The notes beneath the pieces were generated by a model. That model was given only the letters and a program-made list of their open reading frames with translations, searched no databases and was not told the DNA's origin. Positions 25,770 through 34,185 of a stretch of DNA of 64,000 bases are shown here, piece after piece. A program made the position numbers and the translations under genes. The stretch is taken from NCBI GenBank assembly GCA_950073835.1, contig CATMRP010000002.1, forward strand, positions 19,207 to 83,206, given 5' to 3'. How positions within the stretch are numbered: the first letter of the stretch is position 1; every line of letters begins with the position of its first letter. This DNA is from an uncultured Alteromonadaceae bacterium (GTDB taxonomy: Bacteria > Pseudomonadota > Gammaproteobacteria > Enterobacterales > Alteromonadaceae).

Positions 25770-26157
25770 TAAAATTTCCTCCACCAGATCCGCTAGGAAC
25801 TTTTGGACTTTGCTTAGCGTATACCTCCTGGTAACTCAAAGCGGTCATTAGAGCGGCCACTCTAAGATTCATTGCTTGTTGGTATTCAACAAGACCTAGC
25901 ACTTCATATGCTGCACAAATGAATCCGGCAAGCGTTTGCATTTTTTTTACAAGCTGTCGGTTTTGCCCCTCTTCAACCTCAAGCAAAATCGCCGTAATAT
26001 CAAAAGCGCAACCGAGATATGGAATACTCTCTCTGTATTCGCCACCGTAAAACAAGGTTGTTCCTTGAAACTCATCTCTGGCTAGGAAGCAAACTGCCTC
26101 CTGAGGATGACCATACACCCAGTCAGAATGTTTAGCGCATAAAAATGAAATCTGCAT
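25759..26157 (-). CDS. Hypothetical helical protein, first gene of the sodN unit
   Basis: 132 aa, not recognised. No signal peptide. Several Cys (FLCAKH, AVCFL, LGCAF, FICAAY) and predicted helices (MQTLAGFICAAYEVLGLVEYQQAMNL). It overlaps the next gene and has a Fur-box candidate directly upstream at 26203, making it the probable leading gene of an operon with the TPR-like gene, the His-rich protein, sodN and sodX. Confidence 0.6.
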   Translation of the reverse strand: MQISFLCAKHSDWVYGHPQEAVCFLARDEFQGTTLFYGGEYRESIPYLGCAFDITAILLEVEEGQNRQLVKKMQTLAGFICAAYEVLGLVEYQQAMNLRVAALMTALSYQEVYAKQSPKVPSGSGGGNFNAN

Positions 26158-26202
26158 TGAAGTGCCCTCCTGATATTACTGTAGTACTACCTCTCAATAA
26201 TT

Positions 26203-26227
26203 GCAAACGATAATTATTTGTATTTGC
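26203..26227. promoter_or_regulatory. Fur-box candidate upstream of the sodN operon
   Basis: GCAAACGATAATTATTTGTA and flanking GCA/TGC bases form an imperfect palindrome close to the Fur consensus, 46 bases upstream of the first gene of the sodN unit. It would place the iron-free SOD under iron repression. Confidence 0.6.
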
Positions 26228-26232
26228 ATTTA

Positions 26233-27423
26233 TTATTCAAAGATAAACCAGTATCCGTAACCAACTAACGCTGCTGGTATTGCAGAGTAGAGCGTGGCCA
26301 GTGCAGCAGCTCTTGGTGACAAAGCGATAGCCGGGAATAATGCGTCCCCGTCATTACTGATTGCATTACCTAATTGTGCTGAAAACGGTATTGCCCCATT
26401 CAGGTAGAGGCTGGTGACCAAAATTTGTGGGCCACAGCCAGGCAATAGGCCTATCAAAATTGCTATGCCTACCACCAATGGCCCCATAGAGTGAAACAAG
26501 GCTGACAAGTCAAGATTCAACCCAAAAACTAAGAGTTCAAACAGCAAAAAGGCAACAACCACCCATGCCAAGACAAATTGTGTATCCATTGCTGATTTTA
26601 GCCGCCAGTTAATTGGAGGGGCACACTCCTCTTCCCGAGCAACGGATGAATAATTTGGTGAGTCATTATTTAGCGCCCAAAGCGTAATGCAGGAAAATGC
26701 GAGTACACTTCCGAGTAATTCAAGCGTACTTGCTGAAACACCCAGCAGTTCAGAAACATCAATCTGAAAAGCCAGCAAAGTGGCAATGAAAAGTGATGGC
26801 CCTATCATTATTAACCAGAAACGGCTTGAATAGTTTGCAGTTCTAAGTTTAGGTTTCGGCTCTTTAGGTTGATGGGCTGCCGTGTCTTGTATTGGCATTG
26901 CAACCATTTCGGCACGATAATTATGTAATCGATTCACAATTAAACCTGAAAACATGCCGGTGACAACACTTATAGCCAGCACGGTGATCCCATCAATCGG
27001 CGACTGCGCTATCAGGAGGAACGCGGCATCTCCCATGGTACTAGTGAGAACAGCAACAACTGCACCAAAACTACTAGCGCCTTTAGTGTACTGAGTTACA
27101 ACGATAATCGCCCCACCACATCCGGGTAAAGCTCCCAACCCAGCAGCCAGCCCTACCTCGTAAACGGGATGGGCAGCCACAAATCGACTAACCATTTCAG
27201 GAGTTACACGGTGCGTAGCAAGGTAGTACAACGCTAACGACGCATACACAAAAGCTGCCACTTGAAAGTACGCATCAGACAATGCTTGCAAAGTCAGTTG
27301 GCGTGTCGCTGGAATACACGCTAGTAGAGCAAAACTTAGTGGCATCCAGAGCCGCAGGTTAAAGTGAAGGGAGTACTTTTCAACCTTTTTATAACGTTGT
27401 AATACTGATGAAAGCTCGGCCAT
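26233..27423 (-). CDS. Putative 10-TM heavy-metal permease (ArsP_2 type)
   Basis: 396 aa from ATG 27423, preceded by GAGGAG; the longer frame opens only at a TTG. Two homologous halves each carry a PGCG signature and a following D: GALPGCGGAIIVVTQ ... MGDAAF in the first, and GLLPGCGPQILVTSLYLNGA ... NDGDALF in the second. About ten TM helices, with a hydrophilic loop near residues 170-195. The family is annotated as a heavy-metal or manganese exporter. Here it has its own Fur box and lies between the sodN operon and a methyltransferase unit, so nickel or manganese are the likely substrates. Confidence 0.75.
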   Translation of the reverse strand: MAELSSVLQRYKKVEKYSLHFNLRLWMPLSFALLACIPATRQLTLQALSDAYFQVAAFVYASLALYYLATHRVTPEMVSRFVAAHPVYEVGLAAGLGALPGCGGAIIVVTQYTKGASSFGAVVAVLTSTMGDAAFLLIAQSPIDGITVLAISVVTGMFSGLIVNRLHNYRAEMVAMPIQDTAAHQPKEPKPKLRTANYSSRFWLIMIGPSLFIATLLAFQIDVSELLGVSASTLELLGSVLAFSCITLWALNNDSPNYSSVAREEECAPPINWRLKSAMDTQFVLAWVVVAFLLFELLVFGLNLDLSALFHSMGPLVVGIAILIGLLPGCGPQILVTSLYLNGAIPFSAQLGNAISNDGDALFPAIALSPRAAALATLYSAIPAALVGYGYWFIFE

Positions 27424-27474
27424 CAGGTGTCTCCTCGAGTTCAATACTCTTACGATACACCCTTTAAACGCAAT

Positions 27475-27497
27475 TGAAAATCATTATCATTAATATT
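27475..27497. promoter_or_regulatory. Fur-box candidate upstream of the ArsP_2-type permease
   Basis: GAAAATCATTATCATTAAT matches most of the Fur consensus core. It lies about 55 bases upstream of the permease ATG on the minus strand. The rest of the gap up to 27762 shows nothing recognisable. Confidence 0.65.
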
Positions 27498-27762
27498 TAA
27501 TTGATCGTGATATAATAGATAGAAAACCCATAAATCAGGTCTATTTAGCTACACTTAACATTCTCTTTTTGTTGCGATATACAATACAACTGATACAACA
27601 TCAAAAAAGTCACATTCCAGCGGCTGTTTTTCAGCCAGGCACGGCTACTAATACGTTTATGAATGCCAATAAAATTTTGACGAATCCAGCCACTTAAGAT
27701 TCTGGCCTGACTATTCAAACCGCGAATTTAGAAAGATGAAAATCGAGAAATAGTGGTCTCCT

Positions 27763-28101
27763 TTACGAATAGTGACTATCCGCTTCTTTCGCTATTTCAT
27801 TACGTAAATCACCGATTATTGCCAACAAAGTCTGACTGTATGCAAAAGCGATGTTTCCTTCAGACTTTCCTTTCAACCACAGCCCATTGATAAACTCTCT
27901 GATTAGACTCAAACGTTGATATTTCTGCTTTTGCAGCAAAGCAAAAATGGCAATATTCAAATGCCCCAGGTAACGTTTTACGTGCCGTTGCTGCGCAGCA
28001 AACAAGGCCAGCGATTGCCAGATTGCCAACCGACTCCCTAGAGCAGAATCGAAACATCTATTCTGTACTTTTGAGGTATCTATTCGAGGACCCCCTGACA
28101 A
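27763..28101 (-). CDS. Hypothetical helical protein, start uncertain
   Basis: 112 aa from a TTG; no ATG is available near the front of the frame. It overlaps the previous ORF by 22 bases in another frame. Helix-rich (LAIWQSLALFAAQQRHVKRYLGHLNIAIFALLQKQKYQ), no signal peptide. Because the two ORFs overlap and the second has no good start, they may be one ~190-aa gene broken by a frameshift. Not recognised. Confidence 0.4.
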   Translation of the reverse strand: MSGGPRIDTSKVQNRCFDSALGSRLAIWQSLALFAAQQRHVKRYLGHLNIAIFALLQKQKYQRLSLIREFINGLWLKGKSEGNIAFAYSQTLLAIIGDLRNEIAKEADSHYS

Positions 28102-28364
28102 TAGTGATTAAGATCTCTTTGTATACATTTTACCACCACATCAAGCGCTTGCTGATTACAACACTTTGGTAGGGACACCTTTTCGAACTGCTTTTGATTT
28201 ACACAGATTAAGCGATATTGCGACTGAAGCGTTCTAGTAAACGAACTAAACTGCGAGAAGCACCTGTTTAACCTAAGCTCAGCTCGTAATTCATGCAGCA
28301 CATCTTCACCATGCCGACAAACACGGTCACAAACCGTTTCCTGATAAAGTAAAATAACAGCCAT
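28080..28364 (-). CDS. Hypothetical Cys-rich protein
   Basis: 94 aa with six cysteines (TVCDRVC, NRCF, LICVN, KCCNQ, KCIQ, YCQG gives eight in all by motif). No signal peptide. It starts five bases after the methyltransferase stop, so translation is probably coupled. It may be the first part of a gene continued in the overlapping ORF downstream. Not recognised. Confidence 0.45.
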   Translation of the reverse strand: MAVILLYQETVCDRVCRHGEDVLHELRAELRLNRCFSQFSSFTRTLQSQYRLICVNQKQFEKVSLPKCCNQQALDVVVKCIQRDLNHYCQGVLE

Positions 28365-28369
28365 GATGG

Positions 28370-29188
28370 TTACAGAGAGTTAACCGTTACTTTAACCACA
28401 TAAGGAAGTTTATTTCGGATTAACGGCACTTTAGAAGCAAATCCCAGCAACTTGGCAACAAAATGATTGACCTTTGTATAAGGAAACACATCGCCCCTGT
28501 TAGCGTAAGGTAACCAGTGCCAGAATGTTTTTTCAATATTTTTACGCGCAATCCCCCACGGCATTGGCGGTACCCGGTATTGCTTTGTTTTCCAGTAACC
28601 ATTCATTGTTCGTTTTGAAAAGTCAGGAGGAATGGTATCAAACAAGATCGTGGCGTTAGGGAATTTCGCAGCAATAAGGCTAAGGAGGTTTTTAACTTCT
28701 GCCGGGTAAAAATACATCAGCAGACCTTGCGTAGAAATAAAAACAGGCTGTTGGGTTGATAACTGATGAGCCCAATTGCCAGACTTGACATCAGCACTAA
28801 GGTAGCGGCACCTGTTGCTTTCAGGAAGTAGCTCTCGACGTAGTGCAATCACGTCAGGCAAATCAATACACGTCCATTTTACACTTCCATTGCCACAACG
28901 CTGATACTGGGTTTCTAAACCACATCCTAATTCAATGACCTGATTACTTGGGTGAGATTTCAGCCATTGGCGTAACTCTCGGTCAAATATGTGCGACCAC
29001 AGGGCATGAGAAACGTCAGGTTTCCCAAAATACAATTCATATTCATAAGGTACTTGCAAATAGAGTTTTTCCGCTGCTGGATCGCGAAAAAAGATCCGAC
29101 CGAACCTCGATTTTGATGCCCGATTATGCAAAGTCCATAATAATGTTTGCGATATACCACTAAGCGATGTTGATTTTACTGCCCCCAT
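28370..29188 (-). CDS. LCM-family class I SAM-dependent methyltransferase
   Basis: 272 aa. The SAM-binding motif VIELGCGLETQ lies near residue 93, followed by CIDLPDVIALRRELLP and a late FISTQGLLMYFYPAEV. These are the signatures of leucine-carboxyl-methyltransferase-like O-methyltransferases, which often act on small molecules. The LCM fold is complete. It is headed by a strong Fur-box-like palindrome at 29224-29254 and followed by two small unknown genes. A role in making or modifying a small metal-related molecule is possible but unproven. Confidence 0.8.
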   Translation of the reverse strand: MGAVKSTSLSGISQTLLWTLHNRASKSRFGRIFFRDPAAEKLYLQVPYEYELYFGKPDVSHALWSHIFDRELRQWLKSHPSNQVIELGCGLETQYQRCGNGSVKWTCIDLPDVIALRRELLPESNRCRYLSADVKSGNWAHQLSTQQPVFISTQGLLMYFYPAEVKNLLSLIAAKFPNATILFDTIPPDFSKRTMNGYWKTKQYRVPPMPWGIARKNIEKTFWHWLPYANRGDVFPYTKVNHFVAKLLGFASKVPLIRNKLPYVVKVTVNSL

Positions 29189-29223
29189 AGTGATTCACCT
29201 AAGCTGAGTAAGTTACTCACCAC

Positions 29224-29254
29224 TTTAATGCAAATGATTATTATTTGCATTAAA
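29224..29254. promoter_or_regulatory. Fur-box candidate, long perfect palindrome
   Basis: 12-bp arms TTTAATGCAAAT and ATTTGCATTAAA flank GATTATT. The centre AAATGATTATTATTT fits the Fur consensus. It lies 36 bases upstream of the methyltransferase start and can also act on the plus-strand tiny ORFs that follow. Confidence 0.65.
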
Positions 29255-29296
29255 TATTTCCAATAAAAACACTCCGCTGGATTAAGGAGAATTTGT

Positions 29297-29344
29297 ATGA
29301 TCTCGCAATACGTTCAATTAAATGCGTTGTCTCGTCTTTTTTAG
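29297..29344 (+). CDS. Possible 15-aa leader peptide
   Basis: ATG 29297 is preceded by a perfect AAGGAG seven bases upstream and encodes MISQYVQLNALSRLF. It is followed at 29363-29419 by a second tiny frame, MRKIALISFAFSYLLASD. Both lie downstream of the Fur-box palindrome. They may be leader peptides, part of a small RNA, or remnants of a lost gene. Confidence 0.25.
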   Translation: MISQYVQLNALSRLF

Positions 29345-29475
29345 GAAAAAATATACAGTTCGATGCGCAAAATAGCACTAATATCATTTGCTTTTAGCTA
29401 TCTGCTGGCCAGCGATTGAATTCGTTTGAGCGGTGGCATTGTGGGTAGGCAGTAATATCACTGTTTAGCGAAATA

Positions 29476-29509
29476 AAAACGCCCGCAATGATAAACATTC
29501 GAGCGTTTT
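29476..29509 (-). terminator. Terminator of the azurin gene
   Basis: An AAAACGC / GCGTTTT outer stem with inner CG and AATG/CATT pairs and an ATAAA loop, 50 bp past the azurin stop. The A/T flanks allow termination in either direction. Confidence 0.6.
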
Positions 29510-29557
29510 ATGTGACCGTTTTCGGTTAGTGTCGTCTCGTTCAGAATTCATCTATGA

Positions 29558-29995
29558 CTAAACTTTAAAACTCCCTTTCATGATCGCAAAATGACCAGGG
29601 AAAGAACAAAAGAAAGTATAGTCTTGCGAAGAAGAAAGCCCGGACGTATCAATGGTCACGGTGTCTGTTTCTCCACCACCAATGATCTTTGTAGCCGCTA
29701 GAATGCGCGCATCCCCTGGTGGTAAGTAGTTATTATCCGGCCCGGCTTTTAATGCTTCATTAACGATACCCTGAGCATTGTCAGTGGTAGATAAAACCCA
29801 GTTGTGCCCCATGTATTTTTTATCTAACTGGCCAACATGTTTTAATGTTACGTCAAAACTGGCACATGACGCCGGAACGGTAATTTCCTGCATAGTAAAC
29901 TGCATCATGTCATTACTTTCTATAGTAACTGCGCAGTCTTCTGCCATGGTTGCGTTGCTAAAACTCAAGAGAAGTAAGGCAATCGTTTTTTTCAT
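29558..29995 (-). CDS. azu: Azurin, blue copper protein
   Basis: 145 aa with a signal peptide ending TMA. The mature protein has the azurin disulfide pair Cys21/Cys44 and the type-1 copper ligands His64 (MGHNW), Cys130 (FFCSFPGH), His135 and Met139 (AIMKG). It carries single electrons in the periplasm. It stands alone on the minus strand with its own terminator. The Fur-box candidate at 30188 lies ~190 bases upstream, between it and the divergent DUF6607 gene, so joint iron control is possible. Confidence 0.95.
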   Translation of the reverse strand: MKKTIALLLLSFSNATMAEDCAVTIESNDMMQFTMQEITVPASCASFDVTLKHVGQLDKKYMGHNWVLSTTDNAQGIVNEALKAGPDNNYLPPGDARILAATKIIGGGETDTVTIDTSGLSSSQDYTFFCSFPGHFAIMKGSFKV

Positions 29996-30187
29996 GTTTT
30001 GTCCTCATTAAACAATGAATTGCTAAGATGTACATAGTCTACTAACTAAAAGTAACATTGGTTTACTCGCCAACTACGCAAAGTGGCCATTCAATTTATC
30101 AGGCTTAAAAAAGCGCTTTATGTCCGGGTTTACTCAGGGCACTTAATGCGTCTTGTTTCACCATGGAGATACCTGCTACCATGCATG

Positions 30188-30212
30188 CTAATGATAATCG
30201 TTATTATTTGCA
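30188..30212. promoter_or_regulatory. Fur-box candidate upstream of the DUF6607 gene
   Basis: TAATGATAATCGTTATTATT (30188-30207) is a near-perfect match to the Fur consensus half sites, 39 bases before the DUF6607 start. Confidence 0.75.
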
Positions 30213-30250
30213 TCCAATCAATCGTTATTCAATAGCTATCGGGCATACTT

Positions 30251-31426
30251 ATGATAAATCGTGGTGATAATCTCTCAATAAAAACAAAAACTCTTCTGTC
30301 AGCCCTGCTGTTTTTAACCTTATCGGCATGCGCCCAGAATATTGAATCCACCGAAGAAACCATAGAGACCTGTAGCCAGGAATCGCAGTACGTTTTTGGC
30401 TGGCAATTTATTGCTGAGCGCTGTGATTTTCTTCCTCGTGGCGGCACATCACGCGGCAGTAAAACCTACGCTGACCATACCCCGTCAAAGCACTGGCAGG
30501 CTTTGCAATCGTCTGACATCCATAAACATGAAAAAGACAGACAAGCCATTCTGTCAATGTCCGGCTATTATCGGGTTAGCTTTGACTTTATCGAAACAAT
30601 GGGCTTTACCCAGGGCTACGCCCCTTCCCGTCCTTATCGTTCGTGGGGAACAGAATTTGTTGAAGTGATAGAAAACGAGAACAATTTTATTAGTTTACAA
30701 CACATTATGGTGATGTACTTTACCGATAATGAAGGGAATGTCAGCGAACCAATGGTAATGAAGCACTGGCGACAGGACTGGCATTATGAAAAACCAACTG
30801 AATTTATTTACATGGGCAACAGTCTCTGGCAAAAGCATGACCTTAATAAAAATGACATTGCTGGCACCTGGGCTCAATCAGTGTTTCAGGTCGATGACTC
30901 ACCTCGCTATGAATCACATGGACAATGGCACCACAACGGCAACCGCTCAGAGTGGATTAGCAAGGTTACCTGGCGCCCTCTGCCAAGAAGAGAAGGCAGT
31001 GTGCGTAACGACTATCAGGTGCTTGAAGGCGTTAACAAGCACATCATCTTACCGAACGGTTGGGTGCAGGAAGAAGAAAACTTCAAGTTAGTCGTAGACG
31101 AGAATGGCAAACCCGATGCTAAAACCCCCTATTTAGCAAAAGAGCTGGGAATCGCAAGATACGAACGCATTAAAGATCATGACTTTTCACCGGGTGAACA
31201 GTATTGGCAAAAAGCGGCTCCTTACTGGCAGGATGTTAGGGCCGTATGGCATGAACTGGTAGATGAACACTCTTCTATTGAGATAAATAAAACTGTTGAT
31301 GGTAAATTTATGTTTATGCCATTTTTTGAACGTGCGCAACAAATCGTCGACGGCAGCGATTATGATTCGGCGCAGGAGCGAAAAAACATTAAATCGGCAC
31401 TAGCTCCCTTTATCAGCGCTCAGTAA
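30251..31426 (+). CDS. DUF6607 family lipoprotein
   Basis: 391 aa. The signal peptide ends in a lipobox (LSAC-AQN). The body is rich in Trp and charged residues, with motifs such as KHWRQDWHYEP-like (KHWRQDWHYEKP), GTWAQSVFQVDDSPRYE and GNRSEWISKVTWRPLPRRE that characterise DUF6607. Biochemical role unknown. A Fur box just upstream ties it to iron starvation. It is monocistronic and divergent from azurin. Confidence 0.8.
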   Translation: MINRGDNLSIKTKTLLSALLFLTLSACAQNIESTEETIETCSQESQYVFGWQFIAERCDFLPRGGTSRGSKTYADHTPSKHWQALQSSDIHKHEKDRQAILSMSGYYRVSFDFIETMGFTQGYAPSRPYRSWGTEFVEVIENENNFISLQHIMVMYFTDNEGNVSEPMVMKHWRQDWHYEKPTEFIYMGNSLWQKHDLNKNDIAGTWAQSVFQVDDSPRYESHGQWHHNGNRSEWISKVTWRPLPRREGSVRNDYQVLEGVNKHIILPNGWVQEEENFKLVVDENGKPDAKTPYLAKELGIARYERIKDHDFSPGEQYWQKAAPYWQDVRAVWHELVDEHSSIEINKTVDGKFMFMPFFERAQQIVDGSDYDSAQERKNIKSALAPFISAQ

Positions 31427-31746
31427 AGTTTGTATTCATTTTAAGAAAACTGTTTGATACGAATCGAGTTGCCTGAATTTGTTTTTCCGTCAGAGTTCAG
31501 GTTGCCTCTGTTTGACTATATCCTGAAGTCAATTATATTTTGATGGATACTTGATGGCTGTAAACGGTATCAGATACCAATTTGTACTAAATAAATCTCT
31601 TAAAGAGCGACGTTTAAGGCAAGCGCAAGCGCCAAAAAACAGAAGACTACAACGGATTTTTCTCAATTCTTCCGTTTAAGCATTGTAGGGCACAAAAGAG
31701 CTTTATGAATTACCAGAACAACTATCTCCGAGTCTTCCCTTAGTCT
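31427..31746. other. Intergenic region without recognised features
   Basis: 320 bp between the convergent DUF6607 and CPBP-type genes. No gene, clear terminator or operator was recognised. Confidence 0.5.
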
Positions 31747-32262
31747 TCATATTGAGAATTCACCGCTAATTATAAGTAATACAATGACTAAATAATTATG
31801 AAAGGAGTGAACTGCTATCGGCATGATGACTGCTATCCACTTGTGCCTTGGATACCAACTAGTCAAAGCAAAACCAAGGTAAAAACTAGCAACAGCCACT
31901 GATAGCGCAATTGCTCCATCTTCAGGAACATGCATTGCCACAAACGCAAGTGTTGAGATAGTCAGTTGAACATAAATATTACCTTTCAACCATCTTACGA
32001 CGCTTATCAACAAAACCTGAAAAATAAGAGTCTCATATATTGGCACTATTAAACCTACTACCAAAAGTACTTTTGCTAAAGGCCAGTCAAGAAATTTATC
32101 AACTTCGTAAGAATCAGCAGTGCCCAAAGTAATATCCCACACATAGACTATTACTACCGACTCAACACTTGTGCGCCAGAAAAATTGCCAAGGTGTCATT
32201 GACTCAAGGTTTCTGAAATGGCGTGTTCCATAAGAAGTAATAATCAATTTACAACATTCCAT
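31747..32262 (-). CDS. CPBP-type intramembrane protease-like protein
   Basis: 171 aa with about five TM helices. The three expected motif sites appear as YETLIF (first Glu motif), FVAMHV (F-x-x-x-H) and AVHSFHNYLV. The usual E-E-x-x-x-R is reduced to one Glu here, so activity is uncertain. CPBP proteins cleave prenylated or other membrane peptides, or act in bacteriocin immunity. It stands alone and no partner is seen. Confidence 0.6.
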   Translation of the reverse strand: MECCKLIITSYGTRHFRNLESMTPWQFFWRTSVESVVIVYVWDITLGTADSYEVDKFLDWPLAKVLLVVGLIVPIYETLIFQVLLISVVRWLKGNIYVQLTISTLAFVAMHVPEDGAIALSVAVASFYLGFALTSWYPRHKWIAVIMPIAVHSFHNYLVIVLLIISGEFSI

Positions 32263-32418
32263 GCCAATAAGCCTTAATCCATTAAATGATTGGTAAACAT
32301 ATGAAAAATAGATAAATATCGCAGAAAACCTAACCTAACAAGTGTAAGGTTGCTCTCAAGCTTACCCTTATCCAATGCTCTCTCTTATTTCAAAGGTTAG
32401 CCCGTGTTAAGCCATCGA

Positions 32419-32613
32419 TTATTGAATTTCCAAAAAAATCCACTTCCCCCATGACATACGCTTTTCTACGTCACCGTCTGCAATCATGACTTGCTTGGTA
32501 TATGTGCCGGGATGAATATCCCATAAACACACATCGAATAACTTGGCTTTCATTCCAAGCTTTTTAATATCTGGCCTAGCGGTTTTTTTAGAAAATCTAT
32601 GGGTGATTTGCAC
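32419..32613 (-). CDS. Possible small gene or 3' gene remnant
   Basis: A frame ending IADGDVEKRMSWGKWIFLEIQ opens at GTG 32613 without a convincing ribosome-binding site. It stays open upstream for ~50 more codons (…QVYWCWQLNASKENVSAHL…) until an in-frame TAA near 32730. This looks more like the tail of an older gene than an intact one. Not recognised. The rest of 32263-32832 shows nothing else. Confidence 0.3.
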   Translation of the reverse strand: MQITHRFSKKTARPDIKKLGMKAKLFDVCLWDIHPGTYTKQVMIADGDVEKRMSWGKWIFLEIQ

Positions 32614-32832
32614 GTCATTTATTGGCGATAACCGTTTTAAATGTGCAGAAACATTCTCCTTGCTCGCGTTGAGTTGCCAACACCAGTAAACCTGGGTAAC
32701 TGCCAGACAAGGTCTGTGCGAGTCCAGTTAGACTTTGATTTACGCCATAGCAAAAGCTCTCAATTATTGAACTCAAGAGTTGCTGCTACAGCAATCCCGT
32801 CAAAATTACTGGGTAGTTACATCTTCAACATC

Positions 32833-34185
32833 TCATGGCAATCCCACTATTTCAGCTTCCTGTATAGCCTGAACAACAATCTCCCCAAGCTCTCCCTTAG
32901 CCTCAACGCTCAATGGATTAAACGGCAAATGAGTAAGAGACAATGGAATTTGCTGATAAGTTCTTTCTCCATGTTCTCTGGCAGCTTCGATGTGCAATAT
33001 GACATCATTTGTACCTGCCACTTTGCCAAACTGATCCAGTCCATCCCAAACAAGGTGAACAGGTTTGTTGCCACTCGTAGCACCTGACATCCCATCAATA
33101 AGTTGCTCATTCTTCCGGCCAATTTTCCGCCACCATACCCTGAGTTCTTTAAGCCAACTTTCGCCGCTTCCCTGAATGAGGAGATTTTTAATCAACTTAC
33201 TTTTGTTGTCTGTGATCCAGGCTGTAACGTACGGCCCCTGGTAATCAGCGACATTGATGGCCGGTAGTTGTATATCAACGGTAACTTTCTGTCTGGACTT
33301 CTCATTATCCTGAACTCTCGCATGCCAACCCTCACTGTAGTAAAGACGGCCCTGTTCATCCTGTAACTGCACAAACTGTGTTGTTTCGTCGAGTAACGTA
33401 AATAACTCCCGGGACGGGGTAGAAGCTGCCAGATAGCCAATTACAAACGCATCCACCGCGTTATCTGCAATCACGTTTGACGCAAACATTGCCGCAGGCC
33501 ACCCATCGTTATGACTAATCACACCGGTTTCTTTACTACCTGGATATACTGGCAAGTCCCATGGCTCTAATGAAAAGTGTGCGCTGTTACTCAACGTTAA
33601 TGCCTGCCCTGAGCTCGTGGCAGTTAACAAATACTGGTGAATTTCTAACCGGTTCAGGTCTGCTGCCGCGTTGTTTAGCAGTACCGCTTGCTTAATATCA
33701 CTCAAATCCCAGACAACGGCTTTATCAAATTTGATACTAAAATCAGACCTGCTCAACACAACGTCAGCAATTCTTGCACTGCGCGCTAACTTTCGCACTT
33801 CGCGGCGTTCAATTTCGTGGCTGCCTTTGCTCTGCCATTGCTCCTTGAGTCTGCCATTACGACAGGTAAATTTACCCTCAGATTTACGGTGCCAGCGCTC
33901 ACATTGCTCCACGGCATTAAAAAACCACTCAGGTAAGGCATTAACCTGGCCGGCGCTGAATTGTGTGATCAAACTATCCGGCCTGGTGCGATCCAATTCT
34001 GAGCTAAGTTCAGCTAACCTCATTTTAAGTCTGGCAAGCTGTTCATCCCTGAGAGGAGCTTGTTCTACTCGCAGTATTATGCCATCTGACAGCACATAAT
34101 TTATGGCTTCACTGGCCAATACGGGCCCGGTATTTAAAAGAAAAATGGCAGCAAACAACGCTGCCCGAATGGTTGGGAAAACCAC
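32833..34185 (-). CDS. ApbE-like / DUF2271 fusion protein
   Basis: 450 aa with a signal peptide ending VLAS. Residues ~20-290 follow the ApbE (FAD:protein FMN transferase) pattern, but key motifs are degenerate (VWDLSDIKQAVLLNNAAADL where DLGGIAKGYAVD is usual). Residues ~300-435 are DUF2271 (DIQLPAINVADYQGPYVTAWITDN ... LRVWWRKIGR) and hold DGMSGATS near 363, a match to the flavinylation target D-x-x-S/T-G-A-T. It may carry covalent FMN in the periplasm. The GTG start overlaps the EF-hand stop by one base. Confidence 0.8.
   Translation of the reverse strand: MVFPTIRAALFAAIFLLNTGPVLASEAINYVLSDGIILRVEQAPLRDEQLARLKMRLAELSSELDRTRPDSLITQFSAGQVNALPEWFFNAVEQCERWHRKSEGKFTCRNGRLKEQWQSKGSHEIERREVRKLARSARIADVVLSRSDFSIKFDKAVVWDLSDIKQAVLLNNAAADLNRLEIHQYLLTATSSGQALTLSNSAHFSLEPWDLPVYPGSKETGVISHNDGWPAAMFASNVIADNAVDAFVIGYLAASTPSRELFTLLDETTQFVQLQDEQGRLYYSEGWHARVQDNEKSRQKVTVDIQLPAINVADYQGPYVTAWITDNKSKLIKNLLIQGSGESWLKELRVWWRKIGRKNEQLIDGMSGATSGNKPVHLVWDGLDQFGKVAGTNDVILHIEAAREHGERTYQQIPLSLTHLPFNPLSVEAKGELGEIVVQAIQEAEIVGLP

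Noticed and set aside
32641-33087. 148-codon plus-strand frame
   Set aside because: It overlaps the well-supported DUF2271 gene on the opposite strand and has no family features.
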